In this document: in pieces, positions 1 to 7,561 of the stretch
Layout of the letters: each line of letters begins with the position of its first letter
Numbering within the stretch: position 1 is the first letter of the stretch
Source: Angelakisella massiliensis
GTDB taxonomy: Bacteria; Bacillota; Clostridia; Oscillospirales; Ruminococcaceae
NCBI RefSeq assembly: GCF_900104675.1
Contig: NZ_LT629945.1
Coordinates: 2,346,756-2,410,755, forward strand
Reading direction: 5' to 3'
DNA: 64,000 bases
The notes under the pieces: generated by a model
What the model was told of the DNA's origin: nothing
The model's database searches: none
Seen by the model: the letters and a program-made list of their open reading frames with translations, nothing else
Program-made: the position numbers and the translations under genes

Positions 1-219
1 CAGCTGGGCCGCCAGGGTCTTATTATGGGCCAGCACCAGCGTAGGCCGGTTGACCTTGGCGATGATGTTGGCCATGGTAAAGGTCTTGCCGGAACCGGTA
101 ACGCCCTTGAGCACCTGCTCCCGCTCCCCTGCCAGCACCCCTTTGGACAGGGCTTCAATGGCCTCCGGCTGGTCGCCGGTGGGGCTGTAGGAAGAAACAA
201 GCTGAAATTGATCTGCCAT
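1..219 (-). CDS. uvrB: UvrABC excision nuclease subunit B, N-terminal part (runs off the window)
   Basis: UvrB is the DNA-damage verification helicase of nucleotide excision repair, which receives DNA from UvrA and recruits UvrC. The 73 visible codons give the typical UvrB start ([20 protein letters not shown]) followed by the Walker A region [16 protein letters not shown] and the conserved [13 protein letters not shown]. The ATG at 217-219 is preceded on the minus strand by a GAGGTG ribosome site about six bases away. The rest of the gene lies beyond position 1. A structured intergenic element (355-507) lies about 140 bases upstream on the same strand. Confidence 0.95.
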   Translation of the reverse strand, partial: MADQFQLVSSYSPTGDQPEAIEALSKGVLAGEREQVLKGVTGSGKTFTMANIIAKVNRPTLVLAHNKTLAAQL

Positions 220-354
220 GGCTTCACCTCATCACATATCTGGAAATTCTCTATTCAAAAATATTGTTTTTCTCAAAGAAAACAGAAACATGGGTTTTGC
301 GGCAGAATACCGAAACCTTTCTTGCTGAAAAAGCTCCATCCAAAATCATAAATG

Positions 355-507
355 ATCAGGACACACGTCTGATTTTTAACCCCAAGCCAGCATCCAGTGG
401 GGTGTGAAAAAAGAGGGTTCACCACTGGTTTCGGCAGGAGCCGGCAGCGTATCCAGGGGATATGGGACACCCTCCGGAAGTGTACCCAACACTTTGGAGA
501 TGTACAC
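355..507 (-). repeat. Structured intergenic element, copy A
   Basis: Read on the minus strand this stretch matches 9131-9273 over about 150 bases with patchy conservation. It starts with a hairpin (480-507) whose outer stem GTGTAC/GTACAC differs from the other copy, while the apical CCAA/TTGG pairing is kept. Then come conserved CTTCCGG, GGATAC and GAAACCA-GGTGGT blocks and a 3' block GGGGTTAAAAATCAGACG. No open reading frame with a ribosome site fits it. It lies upstream of uvrB on the same strand. It may be a structured RNA or a decayed small repeat; no known family was recognised. Confidence 0.5.
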
Positions 508-657
508 GCAAACAAATGTTTTGCGGTTCTACTATAGCACACTTTTCCCACCTCTGCAACGGCAATTTTCCGCTTTCCTATCGTGATCCTCAGGTAATCA
601 CCGTTTCATTTTCTCTTGCGGGCCCTGATTTCTGGCGTCCGCCCCACGAAAGAATCC

Positions 658-686
658 TTGACAGGACAGGAAGTTTCTGCTACAAT
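658..686 (+). promoter_or_regulatory. Sigma-A-type promoter of the first MATE gene
   Basis: TTGACA (658-663), a 17-base spacer and TACAAT (681-686): a perfect -35 and a 5/6 -10. Transcription would start near 693, about 100 bases before the MATE start codon, leaving room for the leader with an internal terminator at 730-769. Confidence 0.75.
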
Positions 687-729
687 GACCCCGTTCATCG
701 GAGGGTGTATCATCAGGCGAACATGGTAT

Positions 730-769
730 GCTGGATAAGATGCTGTACGCGTCTTATCCGGCTTTTTTT
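730..769 (+). terminator. Intrinsic terminator inside the MATE leader (attenuator candidate)
   Basis: GGATAAGA (733-740) pairs with TCTTATCC (752-759), extended by outer GC pairs, and is followed by seven T (763-769). It lies between the promoter at 658-686 and the ribosome site at 781-787, so it would stop transcription before the MATE gene unless relieved. An 18-codon ORF (723-779, MVCWIRCCTRLIRLFLLL) spans the hairpin and stops right before the ribosome site. That invites a leader-peptide model, but its own ribosome site is weak. Confidence 0.65.
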
Positions 770-795
770 GTTGCTTTGAAAAAGGAGTGTTTGAT

Positions 796-2052
796 ATGGA
801 CGTGCTTACCGGCGATGTCCGAAAACTGTATCTGCGTTATCTGGCCGCGTCTTTCGGCAGTGCTCTGATCGTATCCATCTATTCCCTGGTAGACTGCGCC
901 ATGGTGGGACAGTATGAAGGGCCGGACGGCGTGGCCGCTTTGGCCACAGTGGCCCCTGTCTGGAATATTCTGTACAGCTGCGGGCTGCTGTTCGGCATCG
1001 GCGGGTCCGTCCTGATGAGCGCCGCCAAAGGGGCGGGAAATACCAGACAGGCATACAACTATTATACCCTCTCCTGCCTGGGAATGACTGCGGCGGCCCT
1101 GCTGACCTGGGGGCTTGTGCTCTTCGCGCCTGTACCCATGCTGACATTATTCGGCGCCGACAGCCGTCTGCTTCCTTTGGCGCTGGAGTATCTCCATTAT
1201 GTCCGCTTTACCGCACCGCTGTTTGTTCTGGGCCAGTTTCTTTCCGCCATGCTCCGCAATGACGGCACCCCCGCCCTGGCTACTGCCGCCACACTGGCCG
1301 GCGGCATTTTCAACGTCTTCGGGGATTATTTTTTCGTCTTTGTGATGGACATGGGCATACAGGGAGCGGGACTTGCCACCGCTTTGGGGCAGGTCCTTTC
1401 GGTGCTGCTCCAGTGCAGCCACTTTTTCTCACGGCGCTGCGGACTGAAACTTGTTATTCCGGTCAAGCCTTGTACCGGAACAGGACTGATCGCAGCCACA
1501 GGATTCTCCTCTTTTTTCATCGATATCGCTATGGGAATTCTGTCGGTGATGTTCAATAATCAGATCATGGGGCTGGCAGGCAGCGACGCTCTGGCCGTGT
1601 ACGGCGTCATCGTCAATGTCAGCACCTTCGTTCAGGCCTGCGCCTATGGTGTGGGACAGGCAGCACAGCCCATCATCTCCACCAATTACGGAGCAGGAAA
1701 AATGGAACGTGTCCATTTGGCTTTCCGGCTGGGGCTGGGGACAGCTCTGATGCTGGGAGGGGGCTTTACCCTGTTGACCATGGCCTTCCCGCTGCCCCTT
1801 ACCCATTTGTTCATGGACGCAACACCGGCGGTACTGGATATCGCCGCTCCTATCCTCCGCCGCTATTTCCTGTCCTTTCTGCTGCTGCCCTTCAACATAT
1901 ACGCCATCTATTATTTCCAGGCTGTCCTTCGTCCCAAGGCATCTTTCCTGATGTCGGTGCTGCGGGGATTGGCAATCAGCGGACTGCTTATTCATCTTCT
2001 TCCGGCTTTTTTTGGGTGGAAATGCTCTTTGGTTCGCTATGCCGCTGACTGA
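796..2052 (+). CDS. MATE family efflux transporter, C-terminus frameshifted
   Basis: Multidrug/toxin extrusion (MATE) family antiporter of the inner membrane, with about 12 predicted hydrophobic helices and two MatE repeats. The ATG at 796 is chosen over the GTG at 787 because AAAGGAG (781-787) is eight bases upstream. The open frame ends early at 2052 with an unconserved tail. Removing one T from the T7 run at 2007-2013 restores a typical MATE ending (GGNALWFAMPLTELL and onward) to a stop at 2132-2134, giving 445 residues, the usual family length. It is therefore either a real frameshift (pseudogene or phase-variable) or a homopolymer sequencing error. Expression is probably controlled by the attenuator at 730-769. 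The substrate cannot be predicted. Confidence 0.85.
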   Translation: MDVLTGDVRKLYLRYLAASFGSALIVSIYSLVDCAMVGQYEGPDGVAALATVAPVWNILYSCGLLFGIGGSVLMSAAKGAGNTRQAYNYYTLSCLGMTAAALLTWGLVLFAPVPMLTLFGADSRLLPLALEYLHYVRFTAPLFVLGQFLSAMLRNDGTPALATAATLAGGIFNVFGDYFFVFVMDMGIQGAGLATALGQVLSVLLQCSHFFSRRCGLKLVIPVKPCTGTGLIAATGFSSFFIDIAMGILSVMFNNQIMGLAGSDALAVYGVIVNVSTFVQACAYGVGQAAQPIISTNYGAGKMERVHLAFRLGLGTALMLGGGFTLLTMAFPLPLTHLFMDATPAVLDIAAPILRRYFLSFLLLPFNIYAIYYFQAVLRPKASFLMSVLRGLAISGLLIHLLPAFFGWKCSLVRYAAD

Positions 2053-2379
2053 GCTGCTGGTAACCATTCTGTCTATATTTCTGATCAAACACTCCCCACA
2101 GCGTTCAGCAAGCTATCGACCGGAAGAGGCGTAAAGCAGCCCCCCAATCCATTGCCATTTTTTAAAAAGCACACTGACATCCCTGTCCCGTTCCTTTCCA
2201 GTCTTCGCTCCTTCTGCTGCCCTTGTTGGGTTGGGAGATGGACGCGGACATTTCTCCGGCAAACTGACAGTATGGCCTTCTTTCCCGAAAAGCCGGGAAA
2301 AACACGGTCAGGAACATATTCCGTCTGGAAAACCTGCCCCTCTTTTTCCACTGAAAATATCATTCCCTCTCCTCCGCTC

Positions 2380-2408
2380 TGGTACAAGCCAGCGAGACAT
2401 GATATAAT
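2380..2408 (+). promoter_or_regulatory. Promoter candidate for the 2476 gene
   Basis: A perfect TATAAT (2403-2408) with a weak TGGTAC -35 (2380-2385) at 17 bases. It precedes the small membrane protein gene at 2476. The rest of 2135-2475 shows no gene of its own. Confidence 0.45.
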
Positions 2409-2475
2409 GTGGAGCGTAACAAGAAACGGGATATTGCCCGCTTTCTCCAAAAGAACTGTGAGGAGGCTTTCCACC

Positions 2476-3003
2476 ATGAACAATACCGAAACAGCCACTG
2501 CTGTCCCATCTTCCCAGCAAGACCTCTCCCCCTCTCCCACCACTGGGGAAAATGCTTCCCCCTCCCCTATCCCTGCGGATGCGGAAGCTCTGGCGCTGCT
2601 GCGGCAGATGGAATCAAACATCGCCCGCCAGCTGCGCTATACCAAAATTTTCACTTTGCTTTGCGCCATCATGCTGGCCCTGGTGGTGGTGATCTGCGTT
2701 GTTCTTCTCCCCAGGCTCAATACCATTCTCCAGGATGTCAATACCCTGATGACCCAAGCCACCAGCATTGCCGGCGACCTGGAGACCCTCACCAAGGAAA
2801 TCCTTGACGCGGATATCGGCGGCATCCTCTCCGACGCGTCTAAGCTGGTGAAGAACACTGACGCCGGTGTACAGCAGTCCCTCCAAGAGCTTCAGCAAGC
2901 TTTGGAGAAGCTCAACAGCCTGGATTTTGAGGGCCTCAACCAATCCATTGCTGATCTCCAGGCCATTGTTGAGCCTTTAAGCAAGTTGTTTGGCGGACGA
3001 TAA
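2476..3003 (+). CDS. Hypothetical membrane-anchored coiled-coil protein
   Basis: A 175-residue protein of no family I recognise. The first ~50 residues are rich in Ser, Thr and Pro and probably disordered. A single hydrophobic helix follows at about 60-80 (FTLLCAIMLALVVVICVVLL). The C-terminal 90 residues are polar with heptad-like leucines (LQELQQALEKLNSL), suggesting a coiled coil. This is one-pass membrane topology. The ATG at 2476 is chosen because GGAGG lies about nine bases upstream; the open frame extends further 5' but without a ribosome site. It appears monocistronic, ending before the terminator at 3179-3226. Function unknown. Confidence 0.7.
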   Translation: MNNTETATAVPSSQQDLSPSPTTGENASPSPIPADAEALALLRQMESNIARQLRYTKIFTLLCAIMLALVVVICVVLLPRLNTILQDVNTLMTQATSIAGDLETLTKEILDADIGGILSDASKLVKNTDAGVQQSLQELQQALEKLNSLDFEGLNQSIADLQAIVEPLSKLFGGR

Positions 3004-3178
3004 CAGCCATTTTACGGAATGATGGTTCTGTGTCTCTTTTCTCCCACCTCCGGATTATTCCAAACCGAAATTTATCTTCTTTTCATATGCCCTCAACTTT
3101 CCCATCCTGCCAAACCCAGGACATGAAAAAGATCCGGAAACCAATCCGGCAATAGCATCAAACCGTTTTTTAAAATTT

Positions 3179-3226
3179 AAAGGGAATCCCTTATCGGCGC
3201 TGTCTGCCACCAGGGATTCCCTTTTT
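3179..3226. terminator. Bidirectional intrinsic terminator
   Basis: A perfect 13-bp stem, AAAGGGAATCCCT (3179-3191) with AGGGATTCCCTTT (3212-3224), and a T-run on the plus side. A-rich and T-rich sequence on both flanks makes it suitable for the convergent genes ending at 3003 and 3274. Confidence 0.85.
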
Positions 3227-3273
3227 TGTTTTAACGCTGTGAAAAAGCACCAGGCACCGAATCCCGCCGCAAA

Positions 3274-4275
3274 TCAATCATCGTCTCCGTCAGAATCCAT
3301 AGCCGCGGCCCAATCGGGCTTTTTTCTTTCCTTCGGCTGCTGGTGAAACAGCACAGGAGAACTGTTGCTTCCCGGTACCGTTACCACATGAGGATATGGG
3401 AACTCTACGCCCCGGCGGTCAAACTCCTCTTTGATAGCCAGACGCAATCCCCGTTCCACCTCCCACTGCATAGCGGGTTTGACCCGGCAGGTAAGCCCGA
3501 TATCCACGCTGGACCCGGCAAATTCCGTGATTCCCAGCACCACCGGTTCCCCTTCCACCAGCTCCTGATGGGTATGGGCATAGTGCTCCGCCGCCTGAGC
3601 GATCACCTCCATCACCTGACGGGTATCAGCCTCATAGGCAGTGGAAATGGTCAGACGGGCGATATTGTAGCCTCTGGAATAGTTGATCACCCGAGAGATG
3701 GAGCCATTGGGTATGATCACCTGCTCTCCTTTGGGATTACGCAGATAGGTGACCCGAAGGGCTGTGGCTTCCACTGTTCCCTCCTCAGTCTCTGTTTTGA
3801 TGTAATCTCCCACCGAGAACTGGTTTTCAAACATCATGAACAGTCCTGTCACCACGTCCTTCACCAGGCTCTGGGCGCCAAAGCCGATGGCCACGCTTCC
3901 GATACCGGCTGCGGCGATGAGGCTGCTCATACCGCTTGTGAGATTAAATTGTCCCAAAATCATATAGGCGGCAATAAAATAAATCCCATACCGCGCCACA
4001 CTGCGAAAAAGGGTCATCATACTGCTGACCCTGCGGCTGTGCTGTTCATTATTTCGCCGCTTGGCCTGTTCGATCATTCCTTTTGTCCACCTGGAAACCA
4101 TAAAAAGGATGATCCGGGCCAGGATGAGAATGACCACTACCATGATCAAACGCCAAATCAGTTCTCCCAGGTGATCCAGAATATAATACCAAAGCTCTAC
4201 CACCTTCTGGTACAGCTGCTCTGTGATGCTGAGGGGATCTTCCCGAGTCAATGTCGTCAGCGGCATTAAGGTCAT
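3274..4275 (-). CDS. MscS family small-conductance mechanosensitive channel
   Basis: A 333-residue homologue of MscS, which opens under membrane tension and releases solutes on osmotic downshock. Three hydrophobic segments lie in the first ~150 residues. The pore helix region has the glycine/alanine-rich pattern SLIAAAGIGSVAIGFGAQSL, followed by the beta domain core FENQFSVGDYIKTETEEGTVE and the C-terminal alpha/beta cage domain. The start ATG follows AGGAGGAAACAAC. The gene overlaps the radC stop by four bases, so both are probably cotranscribed. The length is close to E. coli MscS plus a short tail. Confidence 0.9.
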   Translation of the reverse strand: MTLMPLTTLTREDPLSITEQLYQKVVELWYYILDHLGELIWRLIMVVVILILARIILFMVSRWTKGMIEQAKRRNNEQHSRRVSSMMTLFRSVARYGIYFIAAYMILGQFNLTSGMSSLIAAAGIGSVAIGFGAQSLVKDVVTGLFMMFENQFSVGDYIKTETEEGTVEATALRVTYLRNPKGEQVIIPNGSISRVINYSRGYNIARLTISTAYEADTRQVMEVIAQAAEHYAHTHQELVEGEPVVLGITEFAGSSVDIGLTCRVKPAMQWEVERGLRLAIKEEFDRRGVEFPYPHVVTVPGSNSSPVLFHQQPKERKKPDWAAAMDSDGDDD

Positions 4276-5087
4276 GTTGTTTCCTCCTGTGTTTGTTCCC
4301 GGCGTGATTCTTCCTCCAGCTTGTTGAGCAGTTCATCCAACTCCTTGGGATCGTAGTCTCCATCAGCGAAAGCGGCGCTGCTGCGAAAGCCTTCCAATGT
4401 GGACGGAGACAGCATTCCTCCTCCGGCCATGGAAATATATTCATCACGGGCTACGATGATATGGTCCAGCAGACGAATGGAAACGCCTTGCAGAGTGTTG
4501 TACAGCTGAATGGTGGTTTGCTTGTCCTTTCTGGAAGGCAGAGCCAGACCGGTGGGATGGTTATGGGCCAAAATCACACTGGTGGCGTTGCAGCGGATGG
4601 CCACCTCCACGATCTTCCTGGTGAGAATGGAGACGGAATCCCCTGTACCCTCGCTGATGGCCCCAAAGTACAGCACCCTCAAACGATTATCCAGACAAAT
4701 CAGGTAGCTGATTTCATGGACCTCGCCAATATACTTGGCCACCAGCTTCTTGCCCAGATAGTCCACCAGCGAACCGGTATGTTCTGCCTGATCATGAACC
4801 TTTTCTTCATAATACAGCTGGCAAAGCTGAGGAATCAGTTTAAGCAGCAGAGCGGAATTTTCGGAAATCCCCTCCACCTTGGTCAGCTCTTCCACAGGCG
4901 CGTCCAGTACCCGGGAAAATGTTCCGAAAGCTTCCAGCAAACGATGGGCAATCTCATTGGTATCCCGGCGGGGTATGGCATAAAACAGCAGCAGTTCCAG
5001 CACATTATGGGGTTCAAAGTTCTTCAGCCCTTGTTCCCGAAAACGTTTCTTTACCCGTTGACGGTGTCCCTCATGTGGATGGTCCAC
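4272..5087 (-). CDS. radC: RadC family JAB-domain protein
   Basis: RadC-type protein, 271 residues: an N-terminal UPF0758/HhH part (PHEGHRQRVKKRF, then VLELLLFYAIPRRDTNEIAHRLL) and a C-terminal JAB/MPN metalloprotease-like domain with the metal motif HNHPTG..PSRKD. The family is historically called a DNA repair protein, but its role is unproven. The start is taken at GTG 5085-5087 because AAGGAGG precedes it and PHEGHR then sits at the usual N-terminus; the upstream 35 codons look non-coding. The C-terminal acidic tail is longer than usual. It overlaps the downstream mscS by four bases. Confidence 0.88.
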   Translation of the reverse strand: MDHPHEGHRQRVKKRFREQGLKNFEPHNVLELLLFYAIPRRDTNEIAHRLLEAFGTFSRVLDAPVEELTKVEGISENSALLLKLIPQLCQLYYEEKVHDQAEHTGSLVDYLGKKLVAKYIGEVHEISYLICLDNRLRVLYFGAISEGTGDSVSILTRKIVEVAIRCNATSVILAHNHPTGLALPSRKDKQTTIQLYNTLQGVSIRLLDHIIVARDEYISMAGGGMLSPSTLEGFRSSAAFADGDYDPKELDELLNKLEEESRREQTQEETT

Positions 5088-5298
5088 GAGAACACCCTCC
5101 TTCCGCCGTTTTTTCCTGTTTATTATACACGTTTCGACGGAAAAAGGAAATAGGCGGGTAATGTGATTCTTTTTCACCGGCAGACATTTCATATCTCATC
5201 GCCTTTTGACCGGTTTTGAAGAATCGGCGGCTGCATTGCCGGTCCCCTGGGAACAGACTGCATCATGTCCGCTCAAAAAACATTCCTCTGCCTAAAAA

Positions 5299-5868
5299 TC
5301 ATAAGACGGCATGATCGATTTCATCCGCAGCGTTTTTCAGAATACCTTCCACATCTGCTCCCTTGATATCCAGATTTTCCGCTTTGAAGCACAGGACCTT
5401 TGGAACACCATAAAACGTGCCTGCAAGAGCTTTTACATAATCATACCCCAGGTTATTGCCGCCCACAGGGCCTCCTGCCGTAGTCACATAGAAAATCCGT
5501 TCTGCCTTGCACAATCCTTCCGGCACCCCTTGAGGCGAATACCGGAACGTCACCCCAGTTACAGTGACATATTCCAGATAGATCCTCAGCACAGACGGAA
5601 ATGCCAGATCCCAGTAAGGCGCTGCAATCACAATATCGTCCGCGGCGGCAAAGTCGTTGGCATACTGAAATATAGGAGCGGAGAAATTCCGGGACGAAAT
5701 AAGCTGGTCTCTCTGCCGCAGCAGTTCCCAGTCAAGGGGCTGCATCTTCTCCTGGAAAAGATCCACTTCACTGACTTCTCCCTCCAGTCTTTCCAGCACC
5801 TTCTGCGCCAGCAAGCGGGTTCTTGAATGGGGTCTTGGACAGGCGTTTACAAACAATACCTTTCTCAT
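5299..5868 (-). CDS. NAD(P)H-dependent oxidoreductase, flavodoxin-like fold
   Basis: A 189-residue flavodoxin_2/azoreductase-type protein, expected to bind FMN and reduce quinones, azo compounds or other acceptors with NAD(P)H. It begins with the FMN phosphate-loop pattern VNACPRPHSRT, has the middle segment DIVIAAPYWDLAFPSVLRIYLEYV typical of this fold, and a later TTAGGPVGGNNLGYDYV loop. The ATG follows AGGAGGAACTGT. It lies 12 bases downstream of the second MATE gene in the same direction, so the two probably form an operon under the MATE attenuator. The physiological substrate is unknown. Confidence 0.85.
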   Translation of the reverse strand: MRKVLFVNACPRPHSRTRLLAQKVLERLEGEVSEVDLFQEKMQPLDWELLRQRDQLISSRNFSAPIFQYANDFAAADDIVIAAPYWDLAFPSVLRIYLEYVTVTGVTFRYSPQGVPEGLCKAERIFYVTTAGGPVGGNNLGYDYVKALAGTFYGVPKVLCFKAENLDIKGADVEGILKNAADEIDHAVL

Positions 5869-5880
5869 ACAGTTCCTCCT

Positions 5881-7227
5881 TCAGTTGTCAGCACTTTCAT
5901 AGGATAAGGTTTTTCTGTGGTAAATTCCATATGCAATGATCGCTGTGATCAGTTCTGAAACCCAGAAGGCATGCCATACTCCTGTCGCTCCCAAAAGGCG
6001 GCTGAGGATAAATGCCGCAGGTATGATCAGAATCGCATAACGGAGCAGAGAAATGATTAAAGATGGGCTTCCCATGCCCAAGCCTTCCAAAGCCCCGCAC
6101 GAAATGACCGAAACCGCAGAAACGATAAATCCTATACTAATGATCCGCAGGGCAGCGCTGCCCGCCATGATGGTTTCGGTATTGGTGGAAAACAAACCAA
6201 TCAGCTGCCCGGGAATCAGCCAGCACAACACTGTACCCGCCGTCATAATGCAGGCTGAGAGGACAAGGGCCATCCGATAGATCTTGCGAACCCTGGCGTA
6301 TTCCCCTGCCCCGAAATTATATCCGATAATGGGACGCATTCCCTGAACAATGCCGTTGGCAGGCAGATAAAGGAAGGTCTGCAATTTATAATACACACCC
6401 AGCACCAGAACATAGACCTGAGAATACCCGGATAAGATGATGTTCAGGCACGAGATCAACAGGGACGGCAGTGCCAGATTCAGGGTGGCGGGAATACCGA
6501 CAGAATACATTTTTTTGGTTAAGCGGAGATCCAGCAGATCGGCTCCAAAATGAATATGAACCGGGAAACGTCCCACAGCGTAGCAAATCACATACATCAG
6601 CAAGCTGAGCACCTGTCCAAGACCCGTTGCCAGAGCTGCTCCTTCGATCCCCATTTTGGGAAAAGGTCCCAGACCGAAAATCAGCACAGGGTCCAGAATG
6701 ATATTGGCGATACAGCCGGACATCATGCAGACCATTGTTATCAGCATTTTTCCCGCTGCCTGAAAAATCTTTTCCATAGACATGGAAACCGCCATAAACA
6801 CCGCGAAGCCAAAAGCAATACGCGAATACCGTACACCCATATCCACAACCTGCCGGTTCGTTGTAAACAGTCTCAGGAAAAATGGCATGATGCCAATACA
6901 GACGACCGTCAGGACAATTCCATGAAGCGCATTATAAATGATGCTCTGCCCTGCTGCCGCATCGGCTCTTCGTTGGTCCCGCGCCCCAAGGTGATAAGAA
7001 ATCACAGCGTTTGCGCCAACGGAAAACCCGATTGTCACAGCATTGATCAAATTTTGCACAGGGAAAACCAAGGACAGCGCCGTCATGGCATCCTCGCTGA
7101 TTTTGGCCACATAATAGCTGTCAACGATATTGTACAAAGACGCCACCATCATGGACAGCACCATCGGCAGAGACATTGACAAAATCAGCGGCAAAATCGG
7201 TTTTGTTTTCATAAAGGTTTGTTCCAT
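5881..7227 (-). CDS. MATE family efflux transporter
   Basis: A full-length (448 residues) MATE/NorM-type cation:drug antiporter with two MatE domains and about 12 hydrophobic helices. Recognisable stretches are PLILSMSLPMVLSMMVASLY near the N-terminus and NFGAGEYARVRKIYRMAL in the second repeat. The start ATG is at 7227, with GGAGAAAGG about 13 bases upstream, a little far. A promoter at 7365-7393 and an intrinsic terminator at 7266-7304 lie in the leader, as in the other MATE gene at 796. It is followed at 12 bases by a flavodoxin-fold reductase. Substrate unknown. Confidence 0.92.
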   Translation of the reverse strand: MEQTFMKTKPILPLILSMSLPMVLSMMVASLYNIVDSYYVAKISEDAMTALSLVFPVQNLINAVTIGFSVGANAVISYHLGARDQRRADAAAGQSIIYNALHGIVLTVVCIGIMPFFLRLFTTNRQVVDMGVRYSRIAFGFAVFMAVSMSMEKIFQAAGKMLITMVCMMSGCIANIILDPVLIFGLGPFPKMGIEGAALATGLGQVLSLLMYVICYAVGRFPVHIHFGADLLDLRLTKKMYSVGIPATLNLALPSLLISCLNIILSGYSQVYVLVLGVYYKLQTFLYLPANGIVQGMRPIIGYNFGAGEYARVRKIYRMALVLSACIMTAGTVLCWLIPGQLIGLFSTNTETIMAGSAALRIISIGFIVSAVSVISCGALEGLGMGSPSLIISLLRYAILIIPAAFILSRLLGATGVWHAFWVSELITAIIAYGIYHRKTLSYESADN

Positions 7228-7265
7228 ACTTCAATAACAGCCTTTCTCCAATTGTAGGTAAACAT

Positions 7266-7304
7266 AAAAAAGCCACGTAATTATCCAAAAGATAACTACG
7301 TGGC
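7266..7304 (-). terminator. Intrinsic terminator in the leader of the second MATE gene (attenuator candidate)
   Basis: On the minus strand GCCACGTA-TTATC pairs with GATAA-TACGTGGC (one mismatch, four-to-five-base loop), immediately followed by TTTTTT. It lies about 40 bases before the MATE start and about 55 bases after the predicted transcription start. Upstream in the leader a second hairpin, CGTCC/GGACG (around 7334-7350), exposes CCTCC, which could pair with the GGAG ribosome site. Confidence 0.7.
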
Positions 7305-7364
7305 GAAAAGTAGAAACTACTAAAAATCCACAATCGTCCAATGGGAGGACGGTTTTATGTTTTA

Positions 7365-7393
7365 AACATATAATAATTTTGCTTTGGTGTCAA
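7365..7393 (-). promoter_or_regulatory. Promoter of the second MATE gene
   Basis: Minus-strand TTGACA (7388-7393), 17-base spacer, TATGTT (7365-7370). Transcription would start near 7358 and pass through the leader hairpins before reaching the MATE gene. Confidence 0.6.
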
Positions 7394-7494
7394 GCTCTTT
7401 CCCCACCCTGCTGGGAAAATTTCCCCTGTAGCCATTGAGATTCTGTCTTTTTCAGGCTGGAAACAGAGTTTTCCATTCCAGAAAAACTTTTAAT

Positions 7495-7523
7495 TTGCCT
7501 TTTCCCCTGCAACCCGTTATAAT
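7495..7523 (+). promoter_or_regulatory. Promoter of the RluA-type gene
   Basis: TTGCCT (7495-7500), 17-base spacer, perfect TATAAT (7518-7523), ending 38 bases before the start codon at 7562. Confidence 0.65.
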
Positions 7524-7561
7524 GTTGTCCGTTACCTATCGTCTGAAAAGGAGGGCCGGAA

